Below are positions 10,833-18,620 of a DNA stretch of 64,000 bases, piece after piece. The stretch covers positions 17,916 to 81,915 of the forward strand of contig JAFGXR010000039.1 in NCBI GenBank assembly GCA_016936555.1, read 5' to 3'. Numbering within the stretch: position 1 is the first letter of the stretch; the number at the start of each line of letters is the position of its first letter. This stretch comes from Spirochaetales bacterium (lineage in GTDB: Bacteria > Spirochaetota > Spirochaetia > DSM-2461). The notes under the pieces are model-generated. The model made no database searches. It saw nothing but the letters and a program-made list of their open reading frames with translations, and had not been told where the DNA came from. The position numbers and the translations under genes were made by a program.

Positions 10833-11283
10833 TATAGATATATTGTATGAAAATATCAGTGAACCACCGTGGCTGCCGAAAGTGGATTTTTTTGTTAAGG
10901 CTCTGCTTGAAGTTCTGAAAATAGAGAACTGGGAATTTTCCTTAACCTTTTGTGATAATACTTTTATTCATGAGCTGAACAGGGATTACCGGGATAAAGA
11001 CAGCGCCACTGATGTTTTGACCTTTGCTCAGGACGATGACCCTTTTCCTTTTCAAGGAGATGAAGAGATTCATTATGCCGGGGACATTGTTATATCTCTG
11101 GACACTTTGGCTGAAAATGCCGAATATTTTCATGTGGAAAAAGAAGAAGAACTCAAGCGGCTTATCGTACACGGTGTTCTTCATCTGTCCGGAATGGATC
11201 ACAGTGATAATTCTCCGCAACAGGAGATGCTTATATATCAGGAACAGCTGCTCAGTCAGCTGAAAGAGGTGAGAATTTTTTAA
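10825..11283 (+). CDS. ybeY: Endoribonuclease YbeY
   Basis: Single-strand RNA endonuclease used in 16S rRNA 3'-end maturation and ribosome quality control. The zinc-binding signature HGVLHLSGMDHS (HX3HX5H) is present near the C-terminus, as is the family motif FCDNTFIHELNRDYRDKD with TDVLTF. I place the start at ATG 10825 (152 residues), which overlaps the pgpH stop by eight bases. An upstream in-frame ATG at 10792 lies deep in pgpH, has no ribosome site and would add eleven non-conserved residues. It is followed four bases later by the CBS-domain gene. Confidence 0.93.
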   Translation: MNNIDILYENISEPPWLPKVDFFVKALLEVLKIENWEFSLTFCDNTFIHELNRDYRDKDSATDVLTFAQDDDPFPFQGDEEIHYAGDIVISLDTLAENAEYFHVEKEEELKRLIVHGVLHLSGMDHSDNSPQQEMLIYQEQLLSQLKEVRIF

Positions 11284-11287
11284 AGAG

Positions 11288-12058
11288 ATGAAATTTTTCA
11301 GTAAAATGTTCAAAAACAGAAAAGAAGCAGTACTGGCCGAAGAAGAGCTTGGTGATCTCAATCTGGAAGAGAAGGATATGATTCGCGGCATTGTCGAACT
11401 GTCCGACACAAGCATAAAAGAAGTCATCGTGCCCAGGATTGATGTCGTCTTTATCTCCGATGAAATCAGCGAGGATGAGCTTTATAGAACACTGGTCGAA
11501 TCAGGCCATTCCCGCTTCCCTGTTTACCGGGAGACTATAGATAATGTAATCGGAATTCTCTATGTCAAAGATCTATTTTCCAAAATCGTCAATAAAGAAA
11601 AGATTGTCATTACGGATTTGATCAGAAAACCTTATTTTGTTCCGGAAACGATGAAACTCGATGTGCTGCTACGGGAATTCAAGCATCGCAGAGTTCATAT
11701 CGCCATTGTCGTTGATGAGTACGGCGGTGTTTCCGGTATCGTCTGTATGGAGGACATTATTGAGGAAATCGTCGGTGATATTCAGGATGAATTTGACAAT
11801 GAGGATGATGATATCCTTGCTGTTGGCGACGGAATCTATCTTTGTTACGCCAGGGTGAGTATTGAAGATTTTAATGAGGAACTTTTCATGAATATTTCCG
11901 ATGACGATTACGATACCCTGGGAGGTTTCGTTTTCGATCTTTTCGGGAAGATTCCGGTCCGTTTTGAAAAAGTTACCTATGAAGGCGTCGATTTCATAAT
12001 TCAGAGTATGGACGGGCATAAAATAAACACTATTAAAGTTGTTAAAAAAGAAATCTGA
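11288..12058 (+). CDS. CorC/HlyC-type CBS-pair protein
   Basis: A 256-residue cytoplasmic protein with two CBS motifs, about residues 35-150 (MIRGIVELSDTSIKEVIVPRIDV, then FVPETMKLDVLLREFKHRRVHIAIVVDEYGGVSGIV), and a C-terminal transporter-associated (CorC_HlyC) domain, about 165-250. It lacks the DUF21 membrane domain of full-length hemolysin-III-unrelated CNNM/TlyC exporters, so it matches the short CorC class linked to Mg2+/Co2+ handling. It sits between ybeY and a TPR gene; the ybeY-corC order is also common in proteobacteria. The downstream gene overlaps or abuts its end. Confidence 0.85.
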   Translation: MKFFSKMFKNRKEAVLAEEELGDLNLEEKDMIRGIVELSDTSIKEVIVPRIDVVFISDEISEDELYRTLVESGHSRFPVYRETIDNVIGILYVKDLFSKIVNKEKIVITDLIRKPYFVPETMKLDVLLREFKHRRVHIAIVVDEYGGVSGIVCMEDIIEEIVGDIQDEFDNEDDDILAVGDGIYLCYARVSIEDFNEELFMNISDDDYDTLGGFVFDLFGKIPVRFEKVTYEGVDFIIQSMDGHKINTIKVVKKEI

Positions 12059-12068
12059 GGTAGTCTTC

Positions 12069-14024
12069 ATGGAGCGTTTGGCAGCAGTATTTTTTATCCT
12101 GACCGGATTTTCTCTGTTCGGGCAAAGTGCTATTGAATACAACAGGCTCGGCGATAAAAAATTAGCCGAAAATGATGTATACAGTGCTCTGGAATATTTC
12201 TCGCGTTCCGTAGAACAGAACCCCCGGTACCATCAATCGCTATATGGAATGGCCAATGCTTATTTCAGGTTGGAAGAATATGAGGCTGCTGACTTTTATA
12301 TAGGTCTGGCTCTGGAAAAATCAGGGGAAAATCTGGTCTATCTTAATCTTCAGGGGAGAATTGATATCGGACTGGGAGAATTGGAAAAAGCCGCGGAAGT
12401 ATTTGATTCAATTCTGATAAAGGAACCCTATAATATGACTGCCCGGCTCGGGCTGGCGGAAATCGATCTGATTGAGAATCGATTTTCCGAAGCTGAGGAA
12501 CGTTACCTGGGTAGTCTGACAATTTCTCCCGAAAGCCGCAGAGCGCTCCTCTCGCTGCTTCTCCTCTACGATACCAAAGGAGATTTTTCAAAAGGGGACC
12601 GGATACTCGAAACGTTGAACCGGGTTTATACTTACGATCCAGATGTGAAGCTGGCGGCGGCGCAGCACTATTACAGGAGCGGAGAACTGGATAAAGCTGA
12701 AGATTCCGCTCTCACCCTCTTTTCCATAAATCCTTCATCTTCCGATGTCCGACCTCTGCTGGCGCGTATTTACCTCGAGAAAGACGAAGCGGAAAAATCG
12801 ATAGGATTCCTGGAGGAACAGCTTAAATCGGAACGTACGGATCTGGGATTGAGATACCTTCTGGCGGTCTCCTACAGTAGAATCGGCCGGATTACCGAGA
12901 GTCTTCATAACTTTGATTATATTCTGAAAAATGCCCCTTATGATGAGATAAGCCGCATGGCAGCCGAGAATCTGGCCGTTAAAAACAGGCTGGAATCGAA
13001 AATCGAGGAATACGCTTCATACCATTTTTCAAAAGGTCAGCAGTGGGAGAAGAATTTCCGTTACGACAAAGCCCTGATAGAATACCGCAGAGGTTTGAAA
13101 ATCGATCCGACCTCTGTTACAGGGCGGCTCCTTTATGCTGATATTTTCAAGTTGAGGGGACAGGCCGGAAAGTATCTGGACATTCTCAATCTCCTCACCT
13201 GGAATGGCTATGATGATCCGGATTTTCTCGCATCGAAAATGCAGTTTGAACATTTGAAGGAAGAATCGGTTGCAGGCGACTGGGCTGTCGATCAGTTTTA
13301 TCTTGTGAAAGACCGGTATAAACTCGATCTCTATATCAGAAAGCCGGATATAAAAACAGAACACAGTGTCGCGGAACAGTATATCGCTGAGTATTTCAAT
13401 TATGAACTGGAGAAATATGAGTGGCTCGACACACCTGAAGAGGCGGTGATTATAAACGGGGAATCAGATGCATACAGACTGTCTCATAAGAGCGGCTCTC
13501 AATATTATGTTATTCTTGATTTTTTTGAATCGTCTCGAATTTTCACACTGAACGTTTCGCTCTATCTATCCAGAACCGGAGTTCTGATGGACCGTTATAC
13601 GGTAATCCGTGCCGGGAATGAAAAGCTGTCCGACTCTGTCAGTCTCTCTTCTTCTTATTTGAGCCGATTTCTTCCGGTCCGGGGAAACATCGTCAATGTG
13701 AACGATGGCAAGGCTCTCATTAATCTTGGCGAACTTGATGGTATTAAAGTGGAAGACCGGTTTTTGATAGGGAGGAAAGGCCAGGTCCGTTATATTTCAG
13801 AAGAGCCGTGGTACGAAATTCCTGATCAGGACAAACTGGGGCTTCTGACAGTAACAGCTCTCGATGAAGCTGTTGCCGAATGCTCCTATGAGAATCCGGG
13901 ATTTTTCGAACTTTTAAATCCGGGAGATGATGTTTTTCTTCTCAATAAAAATGAAGAAATAACGCTGGAATCTGATTTCGGATATAATGAAACGCTGAAA
14001 AGGGAATTGCTGAGAATACACTGA
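12069..14024 (+). CDS. Exported TPR-repeat protein with C-terminal beta domain
   Basis: A 651-residue protein with a signal peptide (MERLAAVFFILTGFSLFGQS). Tandem TPR units run from about residue 20 to 390, with repeated A-x-x-x-x-x-x-A spacing and NPRYHQSLYGMANAYFRLEE as a clear example. The last 100 residues are beta-rich, with INLGELDGIKVEDRFLIGRKG, like the small barrel domains at the ends of some envelope proteins. The start is ATG 12069 with GAGG at 12057-12060. A TTG at 12039 inside the previous gene gives a longer reading frame but would spoil the signal peptide. Last gene of the pgpH-ybeY-corC cluster. Function unknown; a periplasmic scaffold is the likeliest role. Confidence 0.8.
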   Translation: MERLAAVFFILTGFSLFGQSAIEYNRLGDKKLAENDVYSALEYFSRSVEQNPRYHQSLYGMANAYFRLEEYEAADFYIGLALEKSGENLVYLNLQGRIDIGLGELEKAAEVFDSILIKEPYNMTARLGLAEIDLIENRFSEAEERYLGSLTISPESRRALLSLLLLYDTKGDFSKGDRILETLNRVYTYDPDVKLAAAQHYYRSGELDKAEDSALTLFSINPSSSDVRPLLARIYLEKDEAEKSIGFLEEQLKSERTDLGLRYLLAVSYSRIGRITESLHNFDYILKNAPYDEISRMAAENLAVKNRLESKIEEYASYHFSKGQQWEKNFRYDKALIEYRRGLKIDPTSVTGRLLYADIFKLRGQAGKYLDILNLLTWNGYDDPDFLASKMQFEHLKEESVAGDWAVDQFYLVKDRYKLDLYIRKPDIKTEHSVAEQYIAEYFNYELEKYEWLDTPEEAVIINGESDAYRLSHKSGSQYYVILDFFESSRIFTLNVSLYLSRTGVLMDRYTVIRAGNEKLSDSVSLSSSYLSRFLPVRGNIVNVNDGKALINLGELDGIKVEDRFLIGRKGQVRYISEEPWYEIPDQDKLGLLTVTALDEAVAECSYENPGFFELLNPGDDVFLLNKNEEITLESDFGYNETLKRELLRIH

Positions 14025-14053
14025 TATTGACCTGAAAAGGACATATCTTCTAT

Positions 14054-14083
14054 ATTGAATCTGTAAAATTATACAGATTCAAT
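14054..14083. promoter_or_regulatory. 12-bp inverted repeat upstream of pgk
   Basis: Perfect arms ATTGAATCTGTA (14054-14065) and TACAGATTCAAT (14072-14083) around AAATTA. No U-tract follows, so it is a weak terminator candidate for the preceding gene. It could equally be an operator in the 228-base gap before pgk. The rest of that gap holds only weak promoter-like sequences, such as GATAAT at 14163-14168. Confidence 0.5.
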
Positions 14084-14252
14084 GATTTTGCTGAAATGCC
14101 CGGTAAATTCTGATAGCTTGATATCAACAAGGCCGGGTCTTTATCAAAAGCCTTCCCGGTGTGATAATGGACGGACTGTTTAGCAAGATTTGCGGATCCG
14201 GTTGAACAGCCGGCTTTATTAAATCGTAATAAATGATTCTAAGGAGAATTCA

Positions 14253-15434
14253 ATGAGTGTAAAAACTGTAGAGGAAATGGATTTAAAGAACAAACGGGTT
14301 CTTGTCCGGGTAGATTTCAATGTTCCTTTAAAAGACGGCGTCATTACAGATGATACGAGAATCCAGAGCGCGATTCCCACCCTCAAGTATATTCTTGAAC
14401 AGGAGGGTACATCGCTTATCCTTATGAGCCACCTGGGCAGACCTTCTGAAGAGAGAGAACCCCAGTTCAGTATGAAACAGCTCGCCGCCCATCTTTCCGC
14501 CGTTGCGGGAGTGCCTGTGGTGACAGCTCCCGATTGTGTCGGAGAAGAGGTGGAGAAGCTCGCGGCAGAATTGAAACCCGGTGAAATCCTTCTGCTCGAA
14601 AACACGAGATATCATAAAGCGGAAACAAAGAATGATCCTGATTTTGCCGCTCAGCTGGCAAAACTCGGTGATGTCTATATCAACGATGCTTTCGGTGCCG
14701 CTCACAGAGCCCACGCATCCACGGAAGGTGTTACTAAATATCTTCCCTCTGCGGCCGGTTTTCTGATGGAAAAAGAGTGCCGTTTTTTCGACGGCGTTCT
14801 GGGCAATCCCGAAAAACCATTTGTCGCTATAATCGGCGGTGCCAAAGTTTCTTCCAAAATAAGTGTGCTTGAATCTCTTGTCAGTAAATGCACATCCTTT
14901 GTTATCGGAGGGGGGATGGCTTATACGTTCCTGAAGGCCAAAGGTTATGAAATCGGAAACTCTCTTTTTGAAGAAGATTTTCTCGATGTGGCTAAATCCT
15001 TCCTTAAGAAAGCCGATGAAGCCGGAGTCGAAGTTATTCTTCCTCTCGATCATATCGTCGCTTCGGAGTTCGCCGAAAATGCCGATTCCGAGTATGTCGC
15101 CGATATAAACATTCCCGCCGGAAAACTGGCTATGGATGTAGGCGAAAAGACAGTCGCTGCCGTAAAATCACGTATCGAAGCGGCCAGAACAGTTGTCTGG
15201 AACGGTCCGATGGGTGTATTTGAATTTGATAAATTCGCAGCGGGGACCAAAGCCGTTGCCGAATTCGTTGCAGACTGTAAAGGTGTGACAGTCGTCGGTG
15301 GAGGAGACTCTGTCGCCGCAGTTAATAAATTTAATCTCGCGGACAGAATCGACCATGTCTCGACAGGTGGCGGAGCATCACTCGAATACCTCGAAGGGAA
15401 ACAGCTTCCCGGTGTCGTCGCCCTCAGAAAATAA
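14253..15434 (+). CDS. pgk: Phosphoglycerate kinase
   Basis: Glycolytic ATP-forming step converting 1,3-bisphosphoglycerate to 3-phosphoglycerate. The 393 residues are typical for the bacterial monomer. Visible signatures: [13 protein letters not shown] near residues 14-26, [20 protein letters not shown], the hinge [13 protein letters not shown] and the nucleotide loop [15 protein letters not shown] near the C-terminus. AAGGAG lies at 14241-14246, six bases before the ATG. tpiA and secG follow closely, so pgk-tpiA-secG form an operon ending at the terminator at 16573. Confidence 0.98.
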   Translation: MSVKTVEEMDLKNKRVLVRVDFNVPLKDGVITDDTRIQSAIPTLKYILEQEGTSLILMSHLGRPSEEREPQFSMKQLAAHLSAVAGVPVVTAPDCVGEEVEKLAAELKPGEILLLENTRYHKAETKNDPDFAAQLAKLGDVYINDAFGAAHRAHASTEGVTKYLPSAAGFLMEKECRFFDGVLGNPEKPFVAIIGGAKVSSKISVLESLVSKCTSFVIGGGMAYTFLKAKGYEIGNSLFEEDFLDVAKSFLKKADEAGVEVILPLDHIVASEFAENADSEYVADINIPAGKLAMDVGEKTVAAVKSRIEAARTVVWNGPMGVFEFDKFAAGTKAVAEFVADCKGVTVVGGGDSVAAVNKFNLADRIDHVSTGGGASLEYLEGKQLPGVVALRK

Positions 15435-15456
15435 CTATAGGAATAAAGGAATTATA

Positions 15457-16209
15457 ATGAGAGATTATTTAATTGCAGGAAACTGGAAAATGAACAAGAC
15501 CCCTTCGGAAGCGAAGGAGCTTGTCAAAGAAATTCTTCCCCTCGTGAAAGATAGTTCGGTTAAAGTAGCTGTCGCTCCTTCGTTTGTCGCGATTCCCGCT
15601 GTTGCCGAGCTTGTAAAGGGCACAAATGTGATTCTGGCTGCGCAGAATATGGCTGATGAAGAAAAAGGGGCCTACACAGGAGAAACATCTGTTCTTATGC
15701 TCAAAGATTTGGGCGTTGAAATGGTGATCCTCGGTCATTCAGAAAGAAGAAGTATCTACAAAGAATCAAATGAAACGATAAATAAAAAAGTTAAGCTTGC
15801 CTTAAAGCACGATCTTACTGTAGACTTGTGTATCGGTGAAACTCTCGAAGAGAGAGAAGCAGGGAAAGCCGAGGCTGTTTGTTTCGAGCAGCTTGAAAAA
15901 GGTCTGTCCGGTGTATCGGAAGCTGATCTCGCCGATATCGTAATCGCCTATGAACCTGTCTGGGCCATCGGTACGGGAAAGACAGCTTCTCCTGAAGATG
16001 CTGAAGCGGTACATAAAGCCTGCCGTGAAAAGCTGGCTGAAATGTACTCCTCTGAAGCGGCTGAAAAAATAATAATTCAGTACGGCGGATCGGTAAACCC
16101 TGCAAATGTTAAGGAACTAATGGCAATGGAAAATATAGATGGCGGCCTTATCGGAGGCGCATCTTTAACAGCGGATTCGTTTGCTGCCCTTGTCAATTTT
16201 AATAAATAG
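15457..16209 (+). CDS. tpiA: Triosephosphate isomerase
   Basis: Interconverts glyceraldehyde-3-phosphate and dihydroxyacetone phosphate. The 250-residue protein starts MRDYLIAGNWKMNK with substrate-binding N9 and K11. The catalytic histidine is in GHSERR (about residue 94), the catalytic glutamate in AYEPVWAIGTGK (about 166), and the phosphate loop in QYGGSVNP and GGLIGGASL. The ATG at 15457 has AAAGGA six bases upstream and lies 22 bases after pgk. A longer in-frame reading from inside pgk has no conservation and was rejected. Confidence 0.98.
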   Translation: MRDYLIAGNWKMNKTPSEAKELVKEILPLVKDSSVKVAVAPSFVAIPAVAELVKGTNVILAAQNMADEEKGAYTGETSVLMLKDLGVEMVILGHSERRSIYKESNETINKKVKLALKHDLTVDLCIGETLEEREAGKAEAVCFEQLEKGLSGVSEADLADIVIAYEPVWAIGTGKTASPEDAEAVHKACREKLAEMYSSEAAEKIIIQYGGSVNPANVKELMAMENIDGGLIGGASLTADSFAALVNFNK

Positions 16210-16224
16210 AATTCGGAGACATTC

Positions 16225-16557
16225 ATGGGGATAATAGAAACACTATTATTGGTTGTTTTTGCCATAAGTGCACTGCTTCTGATAATTGTCGTCCTTATGC
16301 AGGATGATCAGGGTGAAGGACTGGGAGGAATTTTCGGTGGGGGCAGCTCTACGCCTTTCGGTTCATCATCGGGAAATGTCCTGACAAAAATAACTGGAGT
16401 GCTCGGTGTCATTTTCATCGTTAGCTCGCTGGGGATGGCTTACATTACCAGAACAGTTGAAAAAGATGATGTACTCGGTGAGGCGCGTAGAAGTGCTTCT
16501 GAACAGACTGAAAACTGGTTTGAAAACAACGAAGCAGATAACAGCCAGAACGAGTAA
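16225..16557 (+). CDS. secG: Preprotein translocase subunit SecG
   Basis: Small membrane partner of SecYE in the protein-export channel. The 110 residues show two membrane helices (about 4-24 and 52-72) separated by the conserved loop VLMQDDQGEGLGGIFGGG and then SSGNVLTKIT, which is diagnostic of SecG. The hydrophilic acidic tail is longer than in E. coli. It follows tpiA by 15 bases with CGGAGA upstream; the tpiA-secG order is widespread. A terminator follows. Confidence 0.95.
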   Translation: MGIIETLLLVVFAISALLLIIVVLMQDDQGEGLGGIFGGGSSTPFGSSSGNVLTKITGVLGVIFIVSSLGMAYITRTVEKDDVLGEARRSASEQTENWFENNEADNSQNE

Positions 16558-16572
16558 TTCAACTATTTGCAG

Positions 16573-16599
16573 AAAGGGAGTCTGATAAGGACTCCCTTT
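16573..16599 (+). terminator. Terminator of pgk-tpiA-secG
   Basis: Perfect 10-bp stem AAAGGGAGTC (16573-16582) / GACTCCCTTT (16590-16599) with a seven-base loop and a short T run. Confidence 0.85.
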
Positions 16600-16623
16600 T
16601 GTCATGTCTAAAGGGGACACTTA

Positions 16624-17037
16624 ATGAGAGTAGCCGTCGTATATTTTCAAAGCGGTAACAGCAAAGTAAAAACAACAGCGGAAGCGCTGGCTCAGGGGAT
16701 AGCCTCTGGTAACCACATGGTTGATCTTATTAATGGAGAAACCGATACGGATAAAAAGCTGACCGGATATGAGTATATTGCGATCGGAGCAGCTCCCCGG
16801 ACTCTTTTCAGAGGGAGAATTTCAGATAGGATCGGTACATACCTTAAAAATGCCGGAATGCTCAGCGGGAAAAGATCCTACGCTTTCATCTGTAAAAGAG
16901 GCTTCGCTTCCGTCAGAGCTCTCAGAAGTCTTATGGCAATTATGGAACAGGAGGGGATGATGCTTAAAATTTCCGACGTTCTGTACTCAGTGGAAGAAGC
17001 CACTGCAGCCGGAAAAAAGCTTCACATTAAAAAATAA
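16624..17037 (+). CDS. Flavodoxin-like protein
   Basis: A 137-residue cytoplasmic protein with a flavodoxin-like alpha/beta fold. The first strand and phosphate loop read VAVVYFQSGNSKVKTTAEALA, a variant of the (T/S)xTGxT FMN loop. A second conserved block, YIAIGAAPRTLFRGRIS, corresponds to the loop that holds the isoalloxazine ring. The FMN loop here lacks the canonical TGNT, so cofactor binding is plausible but not shown. GGGGAC precedes the ATG. It stands alone between the secG terminator and the foldase gene. The electron-transfer partner is unknown. Confidence 0.65.
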   Translation: MRVAVVYFQSGNSKVKTTAEALAQGIASGNHMVDLINGETDTDKKLTGYEYIAIGAAPRTLFRGRISDRIGTYLKNAGMLSGKRSYAFICKRGFASVRALRSLMAIMEQEGMMLKISDVLYSVEEATAAGKKLHIKK

Positions 17038-17060
17038 AAAAAGTGTTACCGGGTTTTGTG

Positions 17061-17099
17061 ATTCGGGTTTTATAAATATATCCCGGATAAAACCGGAAT
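17061..17099. repeat. Imperfect inverted repeat before the foldase gene
   Basis: ATTCGGGTTTTAT (17061-17073) against ATAAAACCGGAAT (17087-17099), 12 of 13 positions complementary. It could be a weak terminator of the flavodoxin-like gene or an operator for the next one; no T-tract follows. Confidence 0.4.
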
Positions 17100-17125
17100 C
17101 ATTATTCTGTAACTGAAGGAATATT

Positions 17126-18193
17126 ATGAAAAAAACAATATTGATTTCGGCACTCATGTGCTTCTCTGCTGCAATATTCAGCCAGTCTCTTCTCGATAAG
17201 CCTGCTGCTGTTATTAAATTGATTGAAACAGAGCCGATCAGCTCCAAACTGGTCAATCAGAATATCAGAATCCTTGAAACCAATGCCAGGCGTTCTTTTA
17301 CCGAAGAAGAGAAAATGGCTGTTCTGGATTCCATGATCGATTCCGCACTTGTCGTTCAGGCGGCCAAGAGAGACGGTATGTCCATAACTGATGCTCAGGC
17401 GAAGCAGTACGGCATCGCCCAGATAAGTCAGGCCGCTGGAAGGCTGCTGTCAGAAGCTGAATTTACACAGTACATTGAGCAGAAGTCGGGACAGCCGGTA
17501 TCCGCCTATATCGGTGAACTGAAAAAGCAGCTCCTTATACAGAATTATATATCTGAAAAAGGAAAAAACGATTTACTCAATATAGCACAGCCCTCTGAAA
17601 GAGAAATAACTGCCGCTTATACAAAAGAAGAGACATCTTTTATTAATCCGGAGATGATAAGAGTCAGCCATGTTTTTTTCTCCTTTATCGCAGACCAGTT
17701 TACTTCTCCGAGAATGATGAATGCGATTGAGAAAGAAGCTGTTCAGAAGAAAGCAGAAGATGTTATGAAGAAACTGAAAAACGGCACAATGACTTTTGAA
17801 CAGGCTGTCAGGCTTCATTCAGAGGATCAGGACAGCAAGGTAAAAGCCGGTGATATCGGATTTCTTATCAGGAATGATCAGAATGCCCTTCAGAATCTTG
17901 GTGCTTCCTTTATTGATGAGGTGTATAATATGACTGTAGGAGAAATTGAGCTGGTACAGTCTATCGCCGGAGTTCACATCGTTCGCGTAACAGACAGGAT
18001 AGATAAGAAGTTTCTCAAGCTCGACGATCCTGTCAACCCCGCTGAGCAGATAACTGTAAGGGAGTATATCGGCCAGCAGTTATATCTGCAGAAAAGGCAG
18101 GAAATGTTTCAGATCGTTTCACAACGCGAAGTTGAGCGCTTGAGAAATGATGCTGAAATCACCATGTATAAACAGAATCTCGGTTGGGAATAA
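17126..18193 (+). CDS. Periplasmic peptidyl-prolyl isomerase, SurA/PpiC type
   Basis: A 355-residue exported protein: signal peptide MKKTILISALMCFSAAIFSQ, a SurA-N-like helical chaperone segment (about 30-160), then a parvulin domain (about 180-290) with IRVSHVFFSF, SEDQDSKVKAGDIGFL and GVHIVRV. Such proteins fold and escort outer-membrane proteins through the periplasm. The C-terminal helix returns to the chaperone domain, as in SurA. nusB starts seven bases after the stop, so the gene heads a cluster running to the phosphoribosyltransferase gene. Many of the barrel proteins in this window would be clients. Confidence 0.85.
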   Translation: MKKTILISALMCFSAAIFSQSLLDKPAAVIKLIETEPISSKLVNQNIRILETNARRSFTEEEKMAVLDSMIDSALVVQAAKRDGMSITDAQAKQYGIAQISQAAGRLLSEAEFTQYIEQKSGQPVSAYIGELKKQLLIQNYISEKGKNDLLNIAQPSEREITAAYTKEETSFINPEMIRVSHVFFSFIADQFTSPRMMNAIEKEAVQKKAEDVMKKLKNGTMTFEQAVRLHSEDQDSKVKAGDIGFLIRNDQNALQNLGASFIDEVYNMTVGEIELVQSIAGVHIVRVTDRIDKKFLKLDDPVNPAEQITVREYIGQQLYLQKRQEMFQIVSQREVERLRNDAEITMYKQNLGWE

Positions 18194-18200
18194 GGACATA

Positions 18201-18605
18201 ATGGGTTTAAGACGCAAGGCCAGGATACTGGCTTTTCAGACAATTTACAGCTGGGACATGAACGGGTCTTCAATTGAGGATTTGCTCGATTTCAATTGGA
18301 AAAAAGAAGAGATCAATAACGACGTCGCTAATTTTGCCAGACTCCTCGCTTCAGGAGTCGTTGAGAATATTGACGAAATCGACCGTGTCATAAAGAAAAA
18401 TATCCGGAACTGGGAGTTTGAAAGGCTTGCCAAAGTCGATCTGGCTATTCTCAGAACATCGGTATTTGAAATCCTTTTCCAGGAAGATGTCCCTGCCGGC
18501 GTAACCATAAATGAAGCAATCGAGATTGCGAAAAGCTTCGGGTCCGATGAATCATATAAATTTATTAATGGAGTTCTCGATAATATTAGAAGAACAGTAA
18601 ACTAA
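18201..18605 (+). CDS. nusB: Transcription antitermination factor NusB
   Basis: All-helical RNA-binding factor that joins NusE in rRNA antitermination complexes. The 134-residue protein begins MGLRRKARILAFQTIYSWDM, the usual arginine-rich N-terminus, and has the conserved INEAIEIAKSFGSDESYKFINGVLD C-terminal block (visible in two parts). AAGGA at 18192 sets the ATG at 18201. An in-frame start at 18147 would lie inside the preceding gene and add non-conserved residues. Confidence 0.95.
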   Translation: MGLRRKARILAFQTIYSWDMNGSSIEDLLDFNWKKEEINNDVANFARLLASGVVENIDEIDRVIKKNIRNWEFERLAKVDLAILRTSVFEILFQEDVPAGVTINEAIEIAKSFGSDESYKFINGVLDNIRRTVN

Positions 18606-18620
18606 TTAACGGAGCTTAAT

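Noticed and set aside
15298..15456. Upstream extension of tpiA in frame
   Set aside because: Lies within pgk, has no ribosome site, and TpiA proteins begin at the MRDYLIAGNWK position.
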